Translations under genes and position numbers: made by a program
Assembly (NCBI GenBank): GCA_002348545.1
Contig: DEBM01000065.1
Span: 1 to 64,000 of the forward strand
Direction of reading: 5' to 3'
Source of the DNA: Balneolaceae bacterium UBA2956
GTDB taxonomy: Bacteria > Bacteroidota > Rhodothermia > Balneolales > Balneolaceae
Length of the DNA: 64,000 nt
The notes under the pieces: model-generated
Seen by the model: the letters and a program-made list of their open reading frames with translations, nothing else
What the model was told of the DNA's origin: nothing
Database searches by the model: none
Shown here: piece by piece, positions 18,565 to 27,484 of the stretch
How the letters are laid out: every line of letters starts with the position of its first letter
Position numbering within the stretch: the first letter of the stretch is position 1

Positions 18565-19677
18565 ATGAATATCGGCATTCCCAAGGAAATTAAACCACAA
18601 GAAAATAGAGTAGCTATTCAACCCGGTGGTGTAGTGACTTTAGTTAAACATGGACATAAGGTAGTAGTTCAAAAAAATGCCGGTTTGGGCAGTGGCTTTT
18701 CCGATGAAGAGTACATAACAGCCGGTGCTACGATTGAATCCGATGTGGATACTTTGTGGGCCGCTTCTGATATGATAATGAAAGTAAAGGAGCCCATAGC
18801 AGAAGAGTATGGCCGTATAAAAGAGGGACAAATATTGTTCACGTATTTTCATTTCGCCGCTGATAAAACACTCACCCAAGCAATTATTGATTCAAAATGT
18901 GTTGCTATTGCATATGAGACGGTAGAGAAAGCAGATCAATCCTTACCCTTACTTATCCCTATGAGTGAGGTGGCGGGTAGAATGGCAACTCAGGAAGGGG
19001 CTAAGTTTCTAGAAAAAGCTATGGGAGGGCGTGGCGTACTTATGGGGGGCATCCCAGGTGTGCCTCCTTCAAATACTTTGGTATTAGGTGGCGGAATAGT
19101 AGGAGTGAATGCAGCCAAAATTGCGGCAGGCATGGGCTCGAATACAACAATTATGGATATAAACATGCCTCGGCTACGGTATTTAGATGATGTTATGCCA
19201 AAAAACATTACCACTCTTTTTTCTTCTGAAGCTAACATCTGTGCTATGTTGCCAACGGTTGATCTAATCATTGGAGCAGTTCTAAAACCAGGTGCAAAAG
19301 CACCGCATCTCATTACTCGTGAAATGATTAGTAAAATTAGGCCCGGTACTGTTCTCGTCGATGTAGCAATTGATCAAGGCGGTTGTTTTGAAACCTCAAA
19401 ACCCACTACTCATCAAGATCCTGTTTACTTTGTAGATGATGTGCTTCATTATTGCGTGGCAAATATGCCAGGGGCAGTACCATTCACATCTACCCTAGGA
19501 TTAACGAATGTTACTCTACCTTATGCATTAGCTATTGCAAATAAAGGTTGGAAGCAAGCAATTAAAGACGATGCGGAGTTAATGAGAGGGGTAAATATTG
19601 TAGAGGGTACTATTGTGTATGAAGACGTAGCTGATGCTTTTGGTATGGAGTGGTCTACTTTTGAAGGCATATTGTAA
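18565..19677 (+). CDS. ald: Alanine dehydrogenase
   Basis: The 370-residue enzyme interconverts L-alanine and pyruvate with NAD and ammonia in the cytoplasm. It begins MNIGIPKEIKPQENRVA, the family's N-terminal signature. The key residues fall at the textbook numbers: Arg15 (substrate carboxylate), Lys75 in MKVKEP and His96 in YFHFAAD. The Rossmann motif LGGGIVGVNAAKIAAGMG sits near residues 173-190, and NMPGAVPFTSTLGL, the late conserved loop, is intact. Length is that of the family. It stands alone, divergent from the metalloprotease. It could feed pyruvate or supply alanine for cell-wall synthesis. Confidence 0.96.
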   Translation: MNIGIPKEIKPQENRVAIQPGGVVTLVKHGHKVVVQKNAGLGSGFSDEEYITAGATIESDVDTLWAASDMIMKVKEPIAEEYGRIKEGQILFTYFHFAADKTLTQAIIDSKCVAIAYETVEKADQSLPLLIPMSEVAGRMATQEGAKFLEKAMGGRGVLMGGIPGVPPSNTLVLGGGIVGVNAAKIAAGMGSNTTIMDINMPRLRYLDDVMPKNITTLFSSEANICAMLPTVDLIIGAVLKPGAKAPHLITREMISKIRPGTVLVDVAIDQGGCFETSKPTTHQDPVYFVDDVLHYCVANMPGAVPFTSTLGLTNVTLPYALAIANKGWKQAIKDDAELMRGVNIVEGTIVYEDVADAFGMEWSTFEGIL

Positions 19678-19759
19678 GAATAGGTCGGTAAAGTGGTTTT
19701 GTCTAAAAGAATGACCCTAATTATGTGAAAGTAGGGGAGGCTTTAATCAGGCATTTGCG

Positions 19760-21016
19760 TTATTTGGGGCCTAGTTTTATGGCATATAGAGGGTCAAAGC
19801 GTGCACCAATTCTCGCAGGTATCCAAGATGCCAGAGTACAAAGCGCAATGGTTACTAGGGACACAATCAAAAAATCAAGTAGGTAAGGGGAAACGGGAGC
19901 AACCGACATGTAATAATTTTCCTCAGCTAGTCGAATAAGTTCAAATTCGTTTTGTATAAAAATAAAAGCTAGACTGATTCCCATACCTATAATCAGGCCA
20001 AAAATAGAAACCCATACTCCTTCCATCAGAAATATTCGTTGTATTTGCTGCTGTGTTGCTCCTAAAGTTCGAAGCACGCCTATGTCTTGCGTTCGTTCTA
20101 AGACCATCATGAGTATGGCTCCAATGAGATTGAAAGCAGCTACTAAAATCATCACACCTATGACTAAGGGAATGATGTTCTCTTGTAATTCTACCCACGC
20201 AAAGAGGTTGCCATAGCGATTTTCGATAGTTTCACTATAGTAAGGAAACTTTATTTTTTTTTCCAATATCCGGTCGAATTCACTGATTGAACTGAGTGTC
20301 GGCTCTTGAATTCGAAGCTCAAGGTCATGTGCTTGCGGGAAGGGAATAGAGAGTAGTTCCCTGACAATTTCTACATCCGCGAGGGCATATTGGCTGTCAA
20401 AAAATTCAATACCTGTATTATATATATGACTTATTTCGAATTTTTTTAATTCAGGGCTTCCAAAGGTGTCTCTAGTTGATTGATCGGAAACCGAATAAAC
20501 AATAATCCAGTCACCAATACCTACTCCTAGACTCTGAGCGATATCCTGCCCGAGTATTAAATTATTAACAGGGGTAAAGCTTGTTTGAGTTGTATCTTTT
20601 GTAGTTGATCTAGAAGAAGTTATATAGGGGGCTATTGAAGGGTCTTTGAGCATATTGGGAACCCCTTTTAACATAGCGCCAGTAATTTGTTCTTTATGCT
20701 GCAATATAACTTGGCCACGTATTACTGGGGCAAGATAGGTCAAACCATCTATACTTTTTATATAGGTCTGAAGTGTGTCAGCTCTGAAAAGAGGTTGGTC
20801 AGAGAAGCTACTAACCGTAATATGTGGAGCAAAACTGACAACCTTATCTTGGATGGTCTCCTTAAAGCCATGTACAATGGATAAAGCTATAAGCAAACCA
20901 GCCGAGCCTAAGGCCACCCCAGTGATAGACATGGTTTTGATGAACGAAATAAAGCCACTACCGCTTCGTTTTCCCCAGAAGTATCGATAGGCTAAAAATC
21001 GCTCCATATTCATCAT
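19760..21016 (-). CDS. LolC/LolE-type ABC transporter permease (FtsX domain)
   Basis: The 418-residue inner-membrane protein has the four-helix MacB/LolC layout: one helix near residues 27-50 (ITGVALGSAGLLIALSIVHG), a periplasmic domain of about 200 residues, then three helices in the C-terminal FtsX domain (LVIGVMILVAAFNLIGAI onward). Family members pull lipoproteins from the inner membrane for transfer to LolA. The cytoplasmic coupling loop carries RTQDIGVLRTLGAT, the usual contact to the ATPase. Its likely ATPase partner, LolD-like, is encoded far away at 46295-46975. The gene starts 2 nt after lysS, so the two are co-transcribed. A single permease suggests a homodimeric Lol-type exporter. 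Confidence 0.85.
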   Translation of the reverse strand: MMNMERFLAYRYFWGKRSGSGFISFIKTMSITGVALGSAGLLIALSIVHGFKETIQDKVVSFAPHITVSSFSDQPLFRADTLQTYIKSIDGLTYLAPVIRGQVILQHKEQITGAMLKGVPNMLKDPSIAPYITSSRSTTKDTTQTSFTPVNNLILGQDIAQSLGVGIGDWIIVYSVSDQSTRDTFGSPELKKFEISHIYNTGIEFFDSQYALADVEIVRELLSIPFPQAHDLELRIQEPTLSSISEFDRILEKKIKFPYYSETIENRYGNLFAWVELQENIIPLVIGVMILVAAFNLIGAILMMVLERTQDIGVLRTLGATQQQIQRIFLMEGVWVSIFGLIIGMGISLAFIFIQNEFELIRLAEENYYMSVAPVSPYLLDFLIVSLVTIALCTLASWIPARIGARFDPLYAIKLGPK

Positions 21017-21018
21017 TA

Positions 21019-22542
21019 TTAAGGCTTCATCTGGGGGAAGAAGAGTACATCCCTAATGGATTCGGAATTAGTCATGATCATGGAAAGTCGATCAATTCCA
21101 ATGCCAATTCCCGCGGTGGGTGGCATTCCATACTCAAGAGCCCGTAAGAAATCTTCATCTATCGTCATTGCTTCATGATCACCACCTGCCCTTAAAGATG
21201 CCTGAGCTTCGAGACGTTCACGTTGGTCCACTGGGTCATTCAACTCAGTATAGGCATTGGCTATTTCTTTACCATTGCAAATACATTCAAATCGTTCAAC
21301 TAGACCCTCTTTGTTACGGTGCTTTTTGGTTAGAGGGCTCATTTCAACAGGATAATCGGTGATAAAGGTAGGTTGGATGAGTTTAGGCTCTACATAGGTC
21401 CCGAATATTTCATCGATAATTTTGGCAACACCATAGCTTTCTTTCATTTCAATATGGAGTTCGGTGGCAATATTTTTAAGTTCAGCTAAATTTTTACCAT
21501 ATAGGTTATGCCCAGCGAATTGTTCGATGGCCTCAAACATGGGTATTCTCGGCCAAGGCGAGCTGAAGTCGATAATGTGATCTCCTACGGTAACCTCAGG
21601 ACTTCCATGAAGTACTTTTGCTACATTTTCAATCATTTTCTCGGTAAAATTCATCATCCATTTATAATCTTTGTAGGCCACATACAGTTCAACCTGAGTG
21701 AATTCAGGATTATGAAACCGAGAAAGGCCCTCATTTCTGAAGTCTTTAGAAAATTCGTATACCCCATCAAAACCGCCTACTATAAGGCGCTTTAGATATA
21801 ATTCATTAGCAATGCGCAAATACAAGTCCATATCCAGGGTGTTATGATGAGTAACAAATGGCCTGGCGGAAGCTCCACCGTAGACGGGCTGTAGAATAGG
21901 GGTTTCAACTTCTAGATAACCGTGTTCGTTCATGAAATTACGCATACTTTGCACCATTTTAGTGCGCAAAATGAAGGTTTCTTTAACCTCTGGATTAACA
22001 ATTAGGTCTATATAGCGTTGACGATATCGAAGTTCTTTATCCGAAAAAGCGTCATATGTTACTTTTTCTCCTTCCTCGTTTTCCACTTCTTTTGGGGTAG
22101 GCAGTGGACGCAGTGTTTTAGTTAATAATTGAAATTGCTCTGCATGTACGGTTGTCTCACCTGTTCGGGTTTTAAAGACAAACCCTGTTATCCCGACTAT
22201 ATCACCAATATCCACTAATTTTTTGAAAACTGTATTATAGGTTTCCACTCCTACATCATCCCGTCGAATGTATACTTGAAGGGCGCCTTGACTGTCTTGA
22301 ATATGAAAAAAAGCCGCTTTTCCCATAATACGAAGGGCCATTACACGTCCAGCAACTGAGACAATATCTTTGTTCTCATCGCCTTCTTCGCTTATCAGGA
22401 TTTCATCGGAAATAATCTCAGCGCTATTATGTGTTTGATTGAACTCCGGAGGATAGGGATTTACGCCCATATCGATTAGTTGAGCTCTTTTTTCTCTACG
22501 GATTTGTTCTTGTTCAGAATGAGTAAGTTCCTGATTCGACAT
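21019..22542 (-). CDS. lysS: Lysyl-tRNA synthetase, class II
   Basis: The 507-residue enzyme charges tRNA-Lys. The N-terminal OB-fold anticodon-binding domain covers about 60-150 (VSVAGRVMALRIMGKAAFFHIQD). The class II core follows with motif 1 near 198-222, motif 2 with FRNEG at 268-272 and the flanking LSRFHNPEFTQ, and motif 3 at the C-terminus, GIGIGIDRLSM. Length is normal. The first ATG gives the expected lead-in helix. It heads a two-gene leftward unit with the LolC/E-like permease and diverges from the phosphopantetheinyl transferase gene. Confidence 0.97.
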   Translation of the reverse strand: MSNQELTHSEQEQIRREKRAQLIDMGVNPYPPEFNQTHNSAEIISDEILISEEGDENKDIVSVAGRVMALRIMGKAAFFHIQDSQGALQVYIRRDDVGVETYNTVFKKLVDIGDIVGITGFVFKTRTGETTVHAEQFQLLTKTLRPLPTPKEVENEEGEKVTYDAFSDKELRYRQRYIDLIVNPEVKETFILRTKMVQSMRNFMNEHGYLEVETPILQPVYGGASARPFVTHHNTLDMDLYLRIANELYLKRLIVGGFDGVYEFSKDFRNEGLSRFHNPEFTQVELYVAYKDYKWMMNFTEKMIENVAKVLHGSPEVTVGDHIIDFSSPWPRIPMFEAIEQFAGHNLYGKNLAELKNIATELHIEMKESYGVAKIIDEIFGTYVEPKLIQPTFITDYPVEMSPLTKKHRNKEGLVERFECICNGKEIANAYTELNDPVDQRERLEAQASLRAGGDHEAMTIDEDFLRALEYGMPPTAGIGIGIDRLSMIMTNSESIRDVLFFPQMKP

Positions 22543-22676
22543 AAAAGATTGAATAGAGTTTTAGACAGATAATCAGATAGATGATAAATTACATTATTAA
22601 AATACGGAATTGAATGGACCGAATTAATAACTGATGTAAAATACCGAAATCCTAGCTAAGTTATGACTAACTAATT

Positions 22677-23492
22677 ATGAGCAATATTAGCCCCCATATT
22701 TACCTAAGTATTTCGCCTATTGCGCAAAATTCTGTTACGCAGATTAATACTCAAGATTCGCTAGCGAGCTTTTTGGACGTAGATCAACACAAGCGTCTAG
22801 AAAAAATAAACATCCAGACCCGAAAAGCAGAGTTTTTGGGCGTTCGAAGTATTTTGTTTAAGCTGTATCAAAAATATAAGCTCAACCAAGGTCAGTTACC
22901 AACTTCTCAGGCGGATATAAAGCTTACTCAGGATGTACTTGGGAGGCCCTATCTTGGGCTTTCAAAGACGTCCACAAGGAATGATCAGGAAAGCGTTGAT
23001 AAAAATACCAATATGCAGAATGTAGCGAACGCTACTATTCCATCGGTATCCCTGAGTCATTCCAAACAGTGGCTAGCGGCTGTTATTTCAGACCAATCAC
23101 GAATAGGAATTGATATAGAGACACCAAGTCGAACGGTTTCAGAAGCACTAAAAAGCCGATTTTTCACACAGCAAGAGCTCCAAAATGATATTTTTTCTGA
23201 CCATCCTGTCTGCTTATGGGCGATCAAAGAATCGGTGGTGAAATGTATAGGGAAGGGCATATTGGCCGACTTGACTAAGGTAGATGTGCGGATGGCTGCC
23301 GCAAATACATCAATTAGGGAGAATTGGTCTATTGACTGGCACCCAAGCAAGCTTAGGGGGCAGGAACGGGTTTATACGTTTTACGCAAGCCACGCGTCAA
23401 AGGAATGGTTTGAGGGGAGGCTATGGATTCATCCTTTGTATGTATGCGCCATAGCAGTCCCAAGTCTGAACGCAGGAGGAAAAAATGAATAA
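22677..23492 (+). CDS. 4'-phosphopantetheinyl transferase superfamily protein (Sfp-like)
   Basis: The 271-residue protein transfers phosphopantetheine from CoA to a carrier protein serine. The two-repeat Sfp-type hallmark is present: VSLSHS at 124-129, GIDIE at 144-148 with the magnesium-binding Asp146 and Glu148, and WAIKESVVKCIGKG at 181-194 with catalytic-type Glu185 and Lys189. The region before residue 120 holds the first pseudo-repeat and a low-complexity insert (about 97-120). No polyketide or peptide synthetase genes are near, so the target may be the fatty-acid carrier protein. Its last 8 nt overlap the next gene. Confidence 0.85.
   Translation: MSNISPHIYLSISPIAQNSVTQINTQDSLASFLDVDQHKRLEKINIQTRKAEFLGVRSILFKLYQKYKLNQGQLPTSQADIKLTQDVLGRPYLGLSKTSTRNDQESVDKNTNMQNVANATIPSVSLSHSKQWLAAVISDQSRIGIDIETPSRTVSEALKSRFFTQQELQNDIFSDHPVCLWAIKESVVKCIGKGILADLTKVDVRMAAANTSIRENWSIDWHPSKLRGQERVYTFYASHASKEWFEGRLWIHPLYVCAIAVPSLNAGGKNE
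23474..23480 (+). promoter_or_regulatory. Shine-Dalgarno site for the DUF2520 gene
   Basis: AGGAGGA lies 4 nt before the ATG at 23485, inside the end of the upstream phosphopantetheinyl transferase gene. It is one of the few strong ribosome binding sites in the window. It supports the overlapping start and suggests translational coupling between the two genes. Confidence 0.6.
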
Positions 23493-24351
23493 TACAGATT
23501 TGTCAGTATGTATAATCGGACATGGTCGTATAGGAAAATTTTTTGAGTCCTTGCTTAAATCAATGAAAGGAGTCCGTGTTCTTGTCAAGCATAAGCATGA
23601 ACCGAGGTATCCTGTGGCAGATATATTCATGATTTGTGTGCAAGACCAGTGGGTGCTCAAGGTGGTAGAGGAGTTAACTGTTCATGAGCAAGATCGGGTA
23701 TTTTCGGTGGTACACTGTTCGGGAATTTTGCCTTTGAATGTGCTTGCGCCTTTGGCGGAAGTTAATGGTGAGAGAAGTCGATGGAAAGATCATATAAATG
23801 GAGATAAGTACGAGAGTGAATTTAATAAAATAGCTGTGCTGCATCCTCTTGCGCCTATTAACTCACAGACAGTATCAGCTGAAAATATTCTCTTTAATGC
23901 CATTGGTGATCCCGAATTACTATTGATCTTTGAGTACTGGTGCATGCATTGGGGAGCCCAGTTGTTGAAGGTGGATGCACATCAGAAAAAAGTTCTTCAT
24001 ACCGCAGCGGTTATGAGTTGTAACTACCTTACTACCTTGTATGGAATGGTAAGCGATTTCTTAAAGTCCGAACAATTTAGCAAGGTAGAAGTGAGGCAGA
24101 TTCTTGCAACATCAATGGGTCGAACGCTGGAACAACTTGATGACCTGTCCGTTGAGAAAGCAATGACAGGACCTATAATTAGGGGAGATACTGACACCAT
24201 CCGTGAGCATTTATCAATTTTAAAGCATGACCAGCAGTGTTTGGGATTGTATAAAAACTTAGGAAATAGTACTATAGATATAATATCCGATTTTGAACAT
24301 AAGCCAAGCGAGGATATAATCAAAGTAATGCGCGCATTGTTTAGCATGTAA
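23485..24351 (+). CDS. Rossmann-like and DUF2520 domain-containing protein
   Basis: The 288-residue protein has an N-terminal NAD(P)-type strand-loop, VCIIGHGRIGKFF, with the glycine motif at residues 12-17. The C-terminal half is the DUF2520 helical domain, with HTAAVMSCNYLTTLYG followed by MTGPIIRGDTDTI. This architecture resembles F420-dependent NADP reductases and 6-phosphogluconate-type dehydrogenases, but no reaction is known for the family. His (LHPLAP) and the MTGP loop are intact. It overlaps the upstream transferase by 8 nt and is followed by a thioredoxin-like gene 26 nt later, suggesting one transcript. Confidence 0.75.
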   Translation: MNNTDLSVCIIGHGRIGKFFESLLKSMKGVRVLVKHKHEPRYPVADIFMICVQDQWVLKVVEELTVHEQDRVFSVVHCSGILPLNVLAPLAEVNGERSRWKDHINGDKYESEFNKIAVLHPLAPINSQTVSAENILFNAIGDPELLLIFEYWCMHWGAQLLKVDAHQKKVLHTAAVMSCNYLTTLYGMVSDFLKSEQFSKVEVRQILATSMGRTLEQLDDLSVEKAMTGPIIRGDTDTIREHLSILKHDQQCLGLYKNLGNSTIDIISDFEHKPSEDIIKVMRALFSM

Positions 24352-24377
24352 TTGTTTATGCACAGGAGTATTTGATA

Positions 24378-24917
24378 ATGAAAATAAAACTTTTGACATC
24401 ATTTGTAGTTTTACTTTTAATTGTTTTTGCACTAGCTGGCTGGTCATGTACTCAAAAAATAGACCTTGAGCCCAATAAAGAGGGTCTTGACTCGTTATCC
24501 ATCCTAGAAAACGCAACAGTAAATGAGATTCAAACATATCTAGCTAGTTTCAAAGGGGAAAAGCCGGTGTTGGTAAATATATGGGCTACCTGGTGTTTAC
24601 CCTGTGTGGAAGAGTTTCCTTATATCATGAAACTAAAAGAAAAACATGGCGAGGCGTTTGAGTTGGTGTTCATTTCTGCGGACTTTGAAGAGGCCAGAGC
24701 AGAAGCCACTAATTTCTTAAAAGAACAGGGTGTTGATTTTACTACCTTTTTTAAGCAAGGCAAAGATAATAATTTTATAGCAGGGATATCGGAAAAATGG
24801 TCCGGAGCTATACCTTATACCCTAATTCTTGATAAACATGGAGCGACCCATACCGAGTGGGAAGGAAAGGCGGATTACCAGGATTTTGAAAAAGCATTAC
24901 TATATGTAATTGAATAG
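24378..24917 (+). CDS. TlpA-like thioredoxin-fold protein, membrane-anchored
   Basis: The 179-residue protein has a hydrophobic N-terminus (about residues 5-24) ending GWSCTQ, which could be a signal anchor or a non-canonical lipobox. The periplasmic domain is a thioredoxin fold of the TlpA/ResA type with the redox motif WATWCLPC. A cis-Pro (AIPYTLILD) and the later strand are present. Such proteins reduce or oxidise cysteines in exported proteins or in cytochrome c maturation. I use the ATG at 24378 because AGGAG (24363-24367) lies 10 nt before it, whereas the TTG six bases earlier would be too near. Confidence 0.8.
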   Translation: MKIKLLTSFVVLLLIVFALAGWSCTQKIDLEPNKEGLDSLSILENATVNEIQTYLASFKGEKPVLVNIWATWCLPCVEEFPYIMKLKEKHGEAFELVFISADFEEARAEATNFLKEQGVDFTTFFKQGKDNNFIAGISEKWSGAIPYTLILDKHGATHTEWEGKADYQDFEKALLYVIE

Positions 24918-24964
24918 ATCGTAGCAAATCAACAAGAACTATAACGAATAATTATCTAAGCTGT

Positions 24965-25603
24965 ATGAAACAAAACATGGTTCAACAAGTAGTAAAAAGC
25001 TCATTTATAATCGCGCTGTATGCACTAGTATCGGCCACTATAATAACCGCTCAAGATATGCAGCAACTACCATTAGGAAGCACATTACCCATGGGTGATG
25101 TACAAATGGAGGATATCTCAGGTCGCAACTTAAGTTTAAATGAAGTAAAAGGAGATAATGGGTTATTGGTTATTTTTTCATGTAATACCTGCCCGTGGGT
25201 TATTAAATGGGAAGATAGGTATCCTGTGGTGCAAGAACTTGCTACGGCAAATGATATTGGGATTATTCTATTGAACCCAAATGAAGATTATAGAGATAAA
25301 GGGGATGGAATGGAGGATATGATTTTACATGCAGAAAAAGCTGGTTATAATCTCCCCTATGTTTTGGACAAAAATCACTATGTAGCCGATGCCTTTGGCG
25401 CTTCACGCACTCCACATGTATATCTATTTAACGCTGAGGATAAGCTTGTATATGTGGGGGCTATTGATGATAATGCAAACAGCGCAGCAGATGTAGAAGA
25501 GTTTTACATAAAAGATGCTATAGAACAACTATCAGCAGGTCAAGCTATAACTCGATCCTCTACAAAGTCGATTGGTTGTACTATTAAAAGGCTAAGTAAC
25601 TAA
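24965..25603 (+). CDS. Exported thioredoxin-like (redoxin family) protein
   Basis: The 212-residue protein has a signal peptide (hydrophobic core residues 12-27, cut near TAQD). The mature domain is an AhpC/TSA-like thioredoxin fold with the motif SCNTCPWVIKWEDRYP, in which CNTC could be the redox pair. The later segment HVYLFNAEDKLVYVGAIDDN is the usual family end. Related proteins are often annotated as thioredoxin-family or alkyl hydroperoxide reductase/thiol-specific antioxidant family. It lies 47 nt after the TlpA-like gene, giving two periplasmic thiol proteins in a row. Their reductant is not encoded here. Confidence 0.75.
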   Translation: MKQNMVQQVVKSSFIIALYALVSATIITAQDMQQLPLGSTLPMGDVQMEDISGRNLSLNEVKGDNGLLVIFSCNTCPWVIKWEDRYPVVQELATANDIGIILLNPNEDYRDKGDGMEDMILHAEKAGYNLPYVLDKNHYVADAFGASRTPHVYLFNAEDKLVYVGAIDDNANSAADVEEFYIKDAIEQLSAGQAITRSSTKSIGCTIKRLSN

Positions 25604-25662
25604 TAAGTTGAAAAAGCATTATTTTAGGGAATTATTTAATGTAACCTAGCTCTAAGATTACA

Positions 25663-26052
25663 ATGCCTACTTGGACACTGCACACAGAATTTAAATTTGA
25701 CGCGGCTCATTATATTGACGGGTATGATGGTAAGTGTGGACGAATGCACGGTCATACCTATAAAGTTCATATGAAAGCTAAATCGCATAAGCTTAACCCT
25801 TCTGCTTATTTGGGCACCTCAGATATGGTGTGTGATTTTAAAGAGTTAAAATGGGCAGCAAAAGACTCCGAAAAAGGGGGGTTTGACCATGGAGTTTTGA
25901 ATAACCTTATCCAGGAGAATACCACGGCCGAACGGATTGCAGAGTATATACATCAAGAAACCAAAAAGAGAATTCCTGCCTGTATAGAACTAGAGGTTAC
26001 AGTATGGGAGACCGAGACGTCATGGGTTAGTTATACCGATAACGATGTTTAA
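25663..26052 (+). CDS. queD: 6-carboxytetrahydropterin synthase (QueD)
   Basis: The 129-residue enzyme of the 6-pyruvoyltetrahydropterin synthase family makes 6-carboxy-5,6,7,8-tetrahydropterin from dihydroneopterin triphosphate, the second step of queuosine synthesis. Zinc ligands are His16 and the pair His29 and His31, with catalytic Cys25 in CGRMHGH. The late Asp-His motif (FDHGVLNN) and a conserved Glu at ELEVTVWET are present. It overlaps queE by 8 nt. The pairing with queE makes the queuosine role more likely than a biopterin role. Confidence 0.9.
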   Translation: MPTWTLHTEFKFDAAHYIDGYDGKCGRMHGHTYKVHMKAKSHKLNPSAYLGTSDMVCDFKELKWAAKDSEKGGFDHGVLNNLIQENTTAERIAEYIHQETKKRIPACIELEVTVWETETSWVSYTDNDV

Positions 26053-26689
26053 GGCCACTGTCATAGCTAACGAACTTAACAGCAAGTTTATGGATGTGAG
26101 CTACCCAATAATGGAGCACTTCTATACCATTCAAGGAGAGGGCTATCATACTGGTGTGCCAGCTTATTTTATACGAATGGCTGGGTGTAATGTACAGTGT
26201 TGGTGGTGTGATGTAAAAGACAGTTGGGATGGAGAAAAACATCCTTTAATTTCAGTTAAATACCTTTGCGAGCAAGTAAAAAAATCGGGTACTCAAAAGG
26301 TGGTAATTACCGGTGGTGAACCTCTGATACATGATTTAAAACCCCTTTCTACAGAGCTTAAAAAGTTAGCAGTAGATATTCATATTGAAACCAGTGGATC
26401 TTCACCAATCTCTGGATTACTCGACTGGGTAACCCTATCTCCCAAACGTTTTAAAAAGCCCTTATCTGAGGTGTATGAGCATGTAGATGAGTTAAAAGTG
26501 GTCGTATTAACAAATAAGGATATTGAATGGGCAGAATCAGAGGCTCAAAAGTGCCCGAAAACCACTATGCTGTACCTTCAACCCGAGTGGGATACTGATG
26601 AATCCATTCCTTTAATTGTCAATTATGTTAAAAAAAATCCACAATGGGCTATAAGCTTGCAAACCCATAAATTCCTCGATGTACCATGA
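26045..26689 (+). CDS. queE: 7-carboxy-7-deazaguanine synthase (QueE), radical SAM
   Basis: The 214-residue enzyme turns 6-carboxytetrahydropterin into 7-carboxy-7-deazaguanine, the third step of queuosine synthesis. The iron-sulfur cluster motif is C-x3-C-x2-C (Cys48, 52, 55 in GCNVQCWWC), the form usual in QueE. The signature EHFYTIQGEG lies at 24-33 and GGEPLIH follows the SAM-binding strand. The open frame allows a start at 26045, overlapping queD, or at the ATG at 26090, which gives the more usual N-terminus. The queC and queF genes needed to finish preQ1 are not in the window. Confidence 0.9.
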   Translation: MFKATVIANELNSKFMDVSYPIMEHFYTIQGEGYHTGVPAYFIRMAGCNVQCWWCDVKDSWDGEKHPLISVKYLCEQVKKSGTQKVVITGGEPLIHDLKPLSTELKKLAVDIHIETSGSSPISGLLDWVTLSPKRFKKPLSEVYEHVDELKVVVLTNKDIEWAESEAQKCPKTTMLYLQPEWDTDESIPLIVNYVKKNPQWAISLQTHKFLDVP

Positions 26690-27399
26690 TTAATTCAACG
26701 AATACTGTATGCATTACAGGCGCTTCTCGCGGTATAGGGCGAATACTAGCTCATGCATTTTCTATCTTAGGTTTTCCTCTCATATTAACGGCGCGTTCGA
26801 TTGATCATTTATCAAAGGTGAAAAAAGAATGCTTTGAAGCTGGTTCACCACAAGTAGAGATGGTAGAGGTCGATTTCTTAGCGGATAATCCACTCAGAGA
26901 GTTAGATAATTTGCAGTCTAAGCCATCTATATTAATCAATAATGCAGGAGATTTTTTATTTAAAAATCTGCAGGACTCTACCGATCAAGATTATATCAAT
27001 CAGTTCTCCGTAAATGCATTAGGAACCATCCGGGTAACAGATTATTTAATGCCCGTATTAGGTAGCCAAAAGCAGGCACTTATAGTGAATATTTGTTCCA
27101 AGGCATCGGTAGTGGGTTATGATGATGCGAGTGCGTACAGCGTAAGTAAGCATGCCCTCTATGGATATGGAAAAGCATTGCGGGCTCATCTTAAGCAAGC
27201 CGCTCCGCATGTTGCTTGTACAAATATACTCTTAGGGCAAACACTATCTACTTCATGGGATGGTTTATATGTGGACCATGAGTTATTAATCGACCCTGTT
27301 GATGTAGCGGAATTAATCATTGGCCTAACTAAGTTAGGTACTAGAACAGTTGTAGAAGAATTAACCATTATGCCATCTAAAGGAGAGCTTTCAAGGTGA
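26686..27399 (+). CDS. Short-chain dehydrogenase/reductase
   Basis: The 237-residue protein is a classical SDR. The cofactor motif TGASRGIG is at residues 11-18, NNAG follows in ILINNAG near 84-90, and the catalytic pair is Tyr151 and Lys155 in AYSVSKHAL. The substrate cannot be read. Its ATG overlaps the queE stop (ATGA), so it belongs to the queD-queE transcript, but no role in queuosine synthesis is known for it. Length and motifs are normal. Confidence 0.85.
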   Translation: MINSTNTVCITGASRGIGRILAHAFSILGFPLILTARSIDHLSKVKKECFEAGSPQVEMVEVDFLADNPLRELDNLQSKPSILINNAGDFLFKNLQDSTDQDYINQFSVNALGTIRVTDYLMPVLGSQKQALIVNICSKASVVGYDDASAYSVSKHALYGYGKALRAHLKQAAPHVACTNILLGQTLSTSWDGLYVDHELLIDPVDVAELIIGLTKLGTRTVVEELTIMPSKGELSR

Positions 27400-27484
27400 A
27401 TTTATAGGCAATTGATTTCATTTAGGCTGAATCTGTACATTATTCCATTTCATGTAAATATAAACGAATTTACTTTCATAGGGC

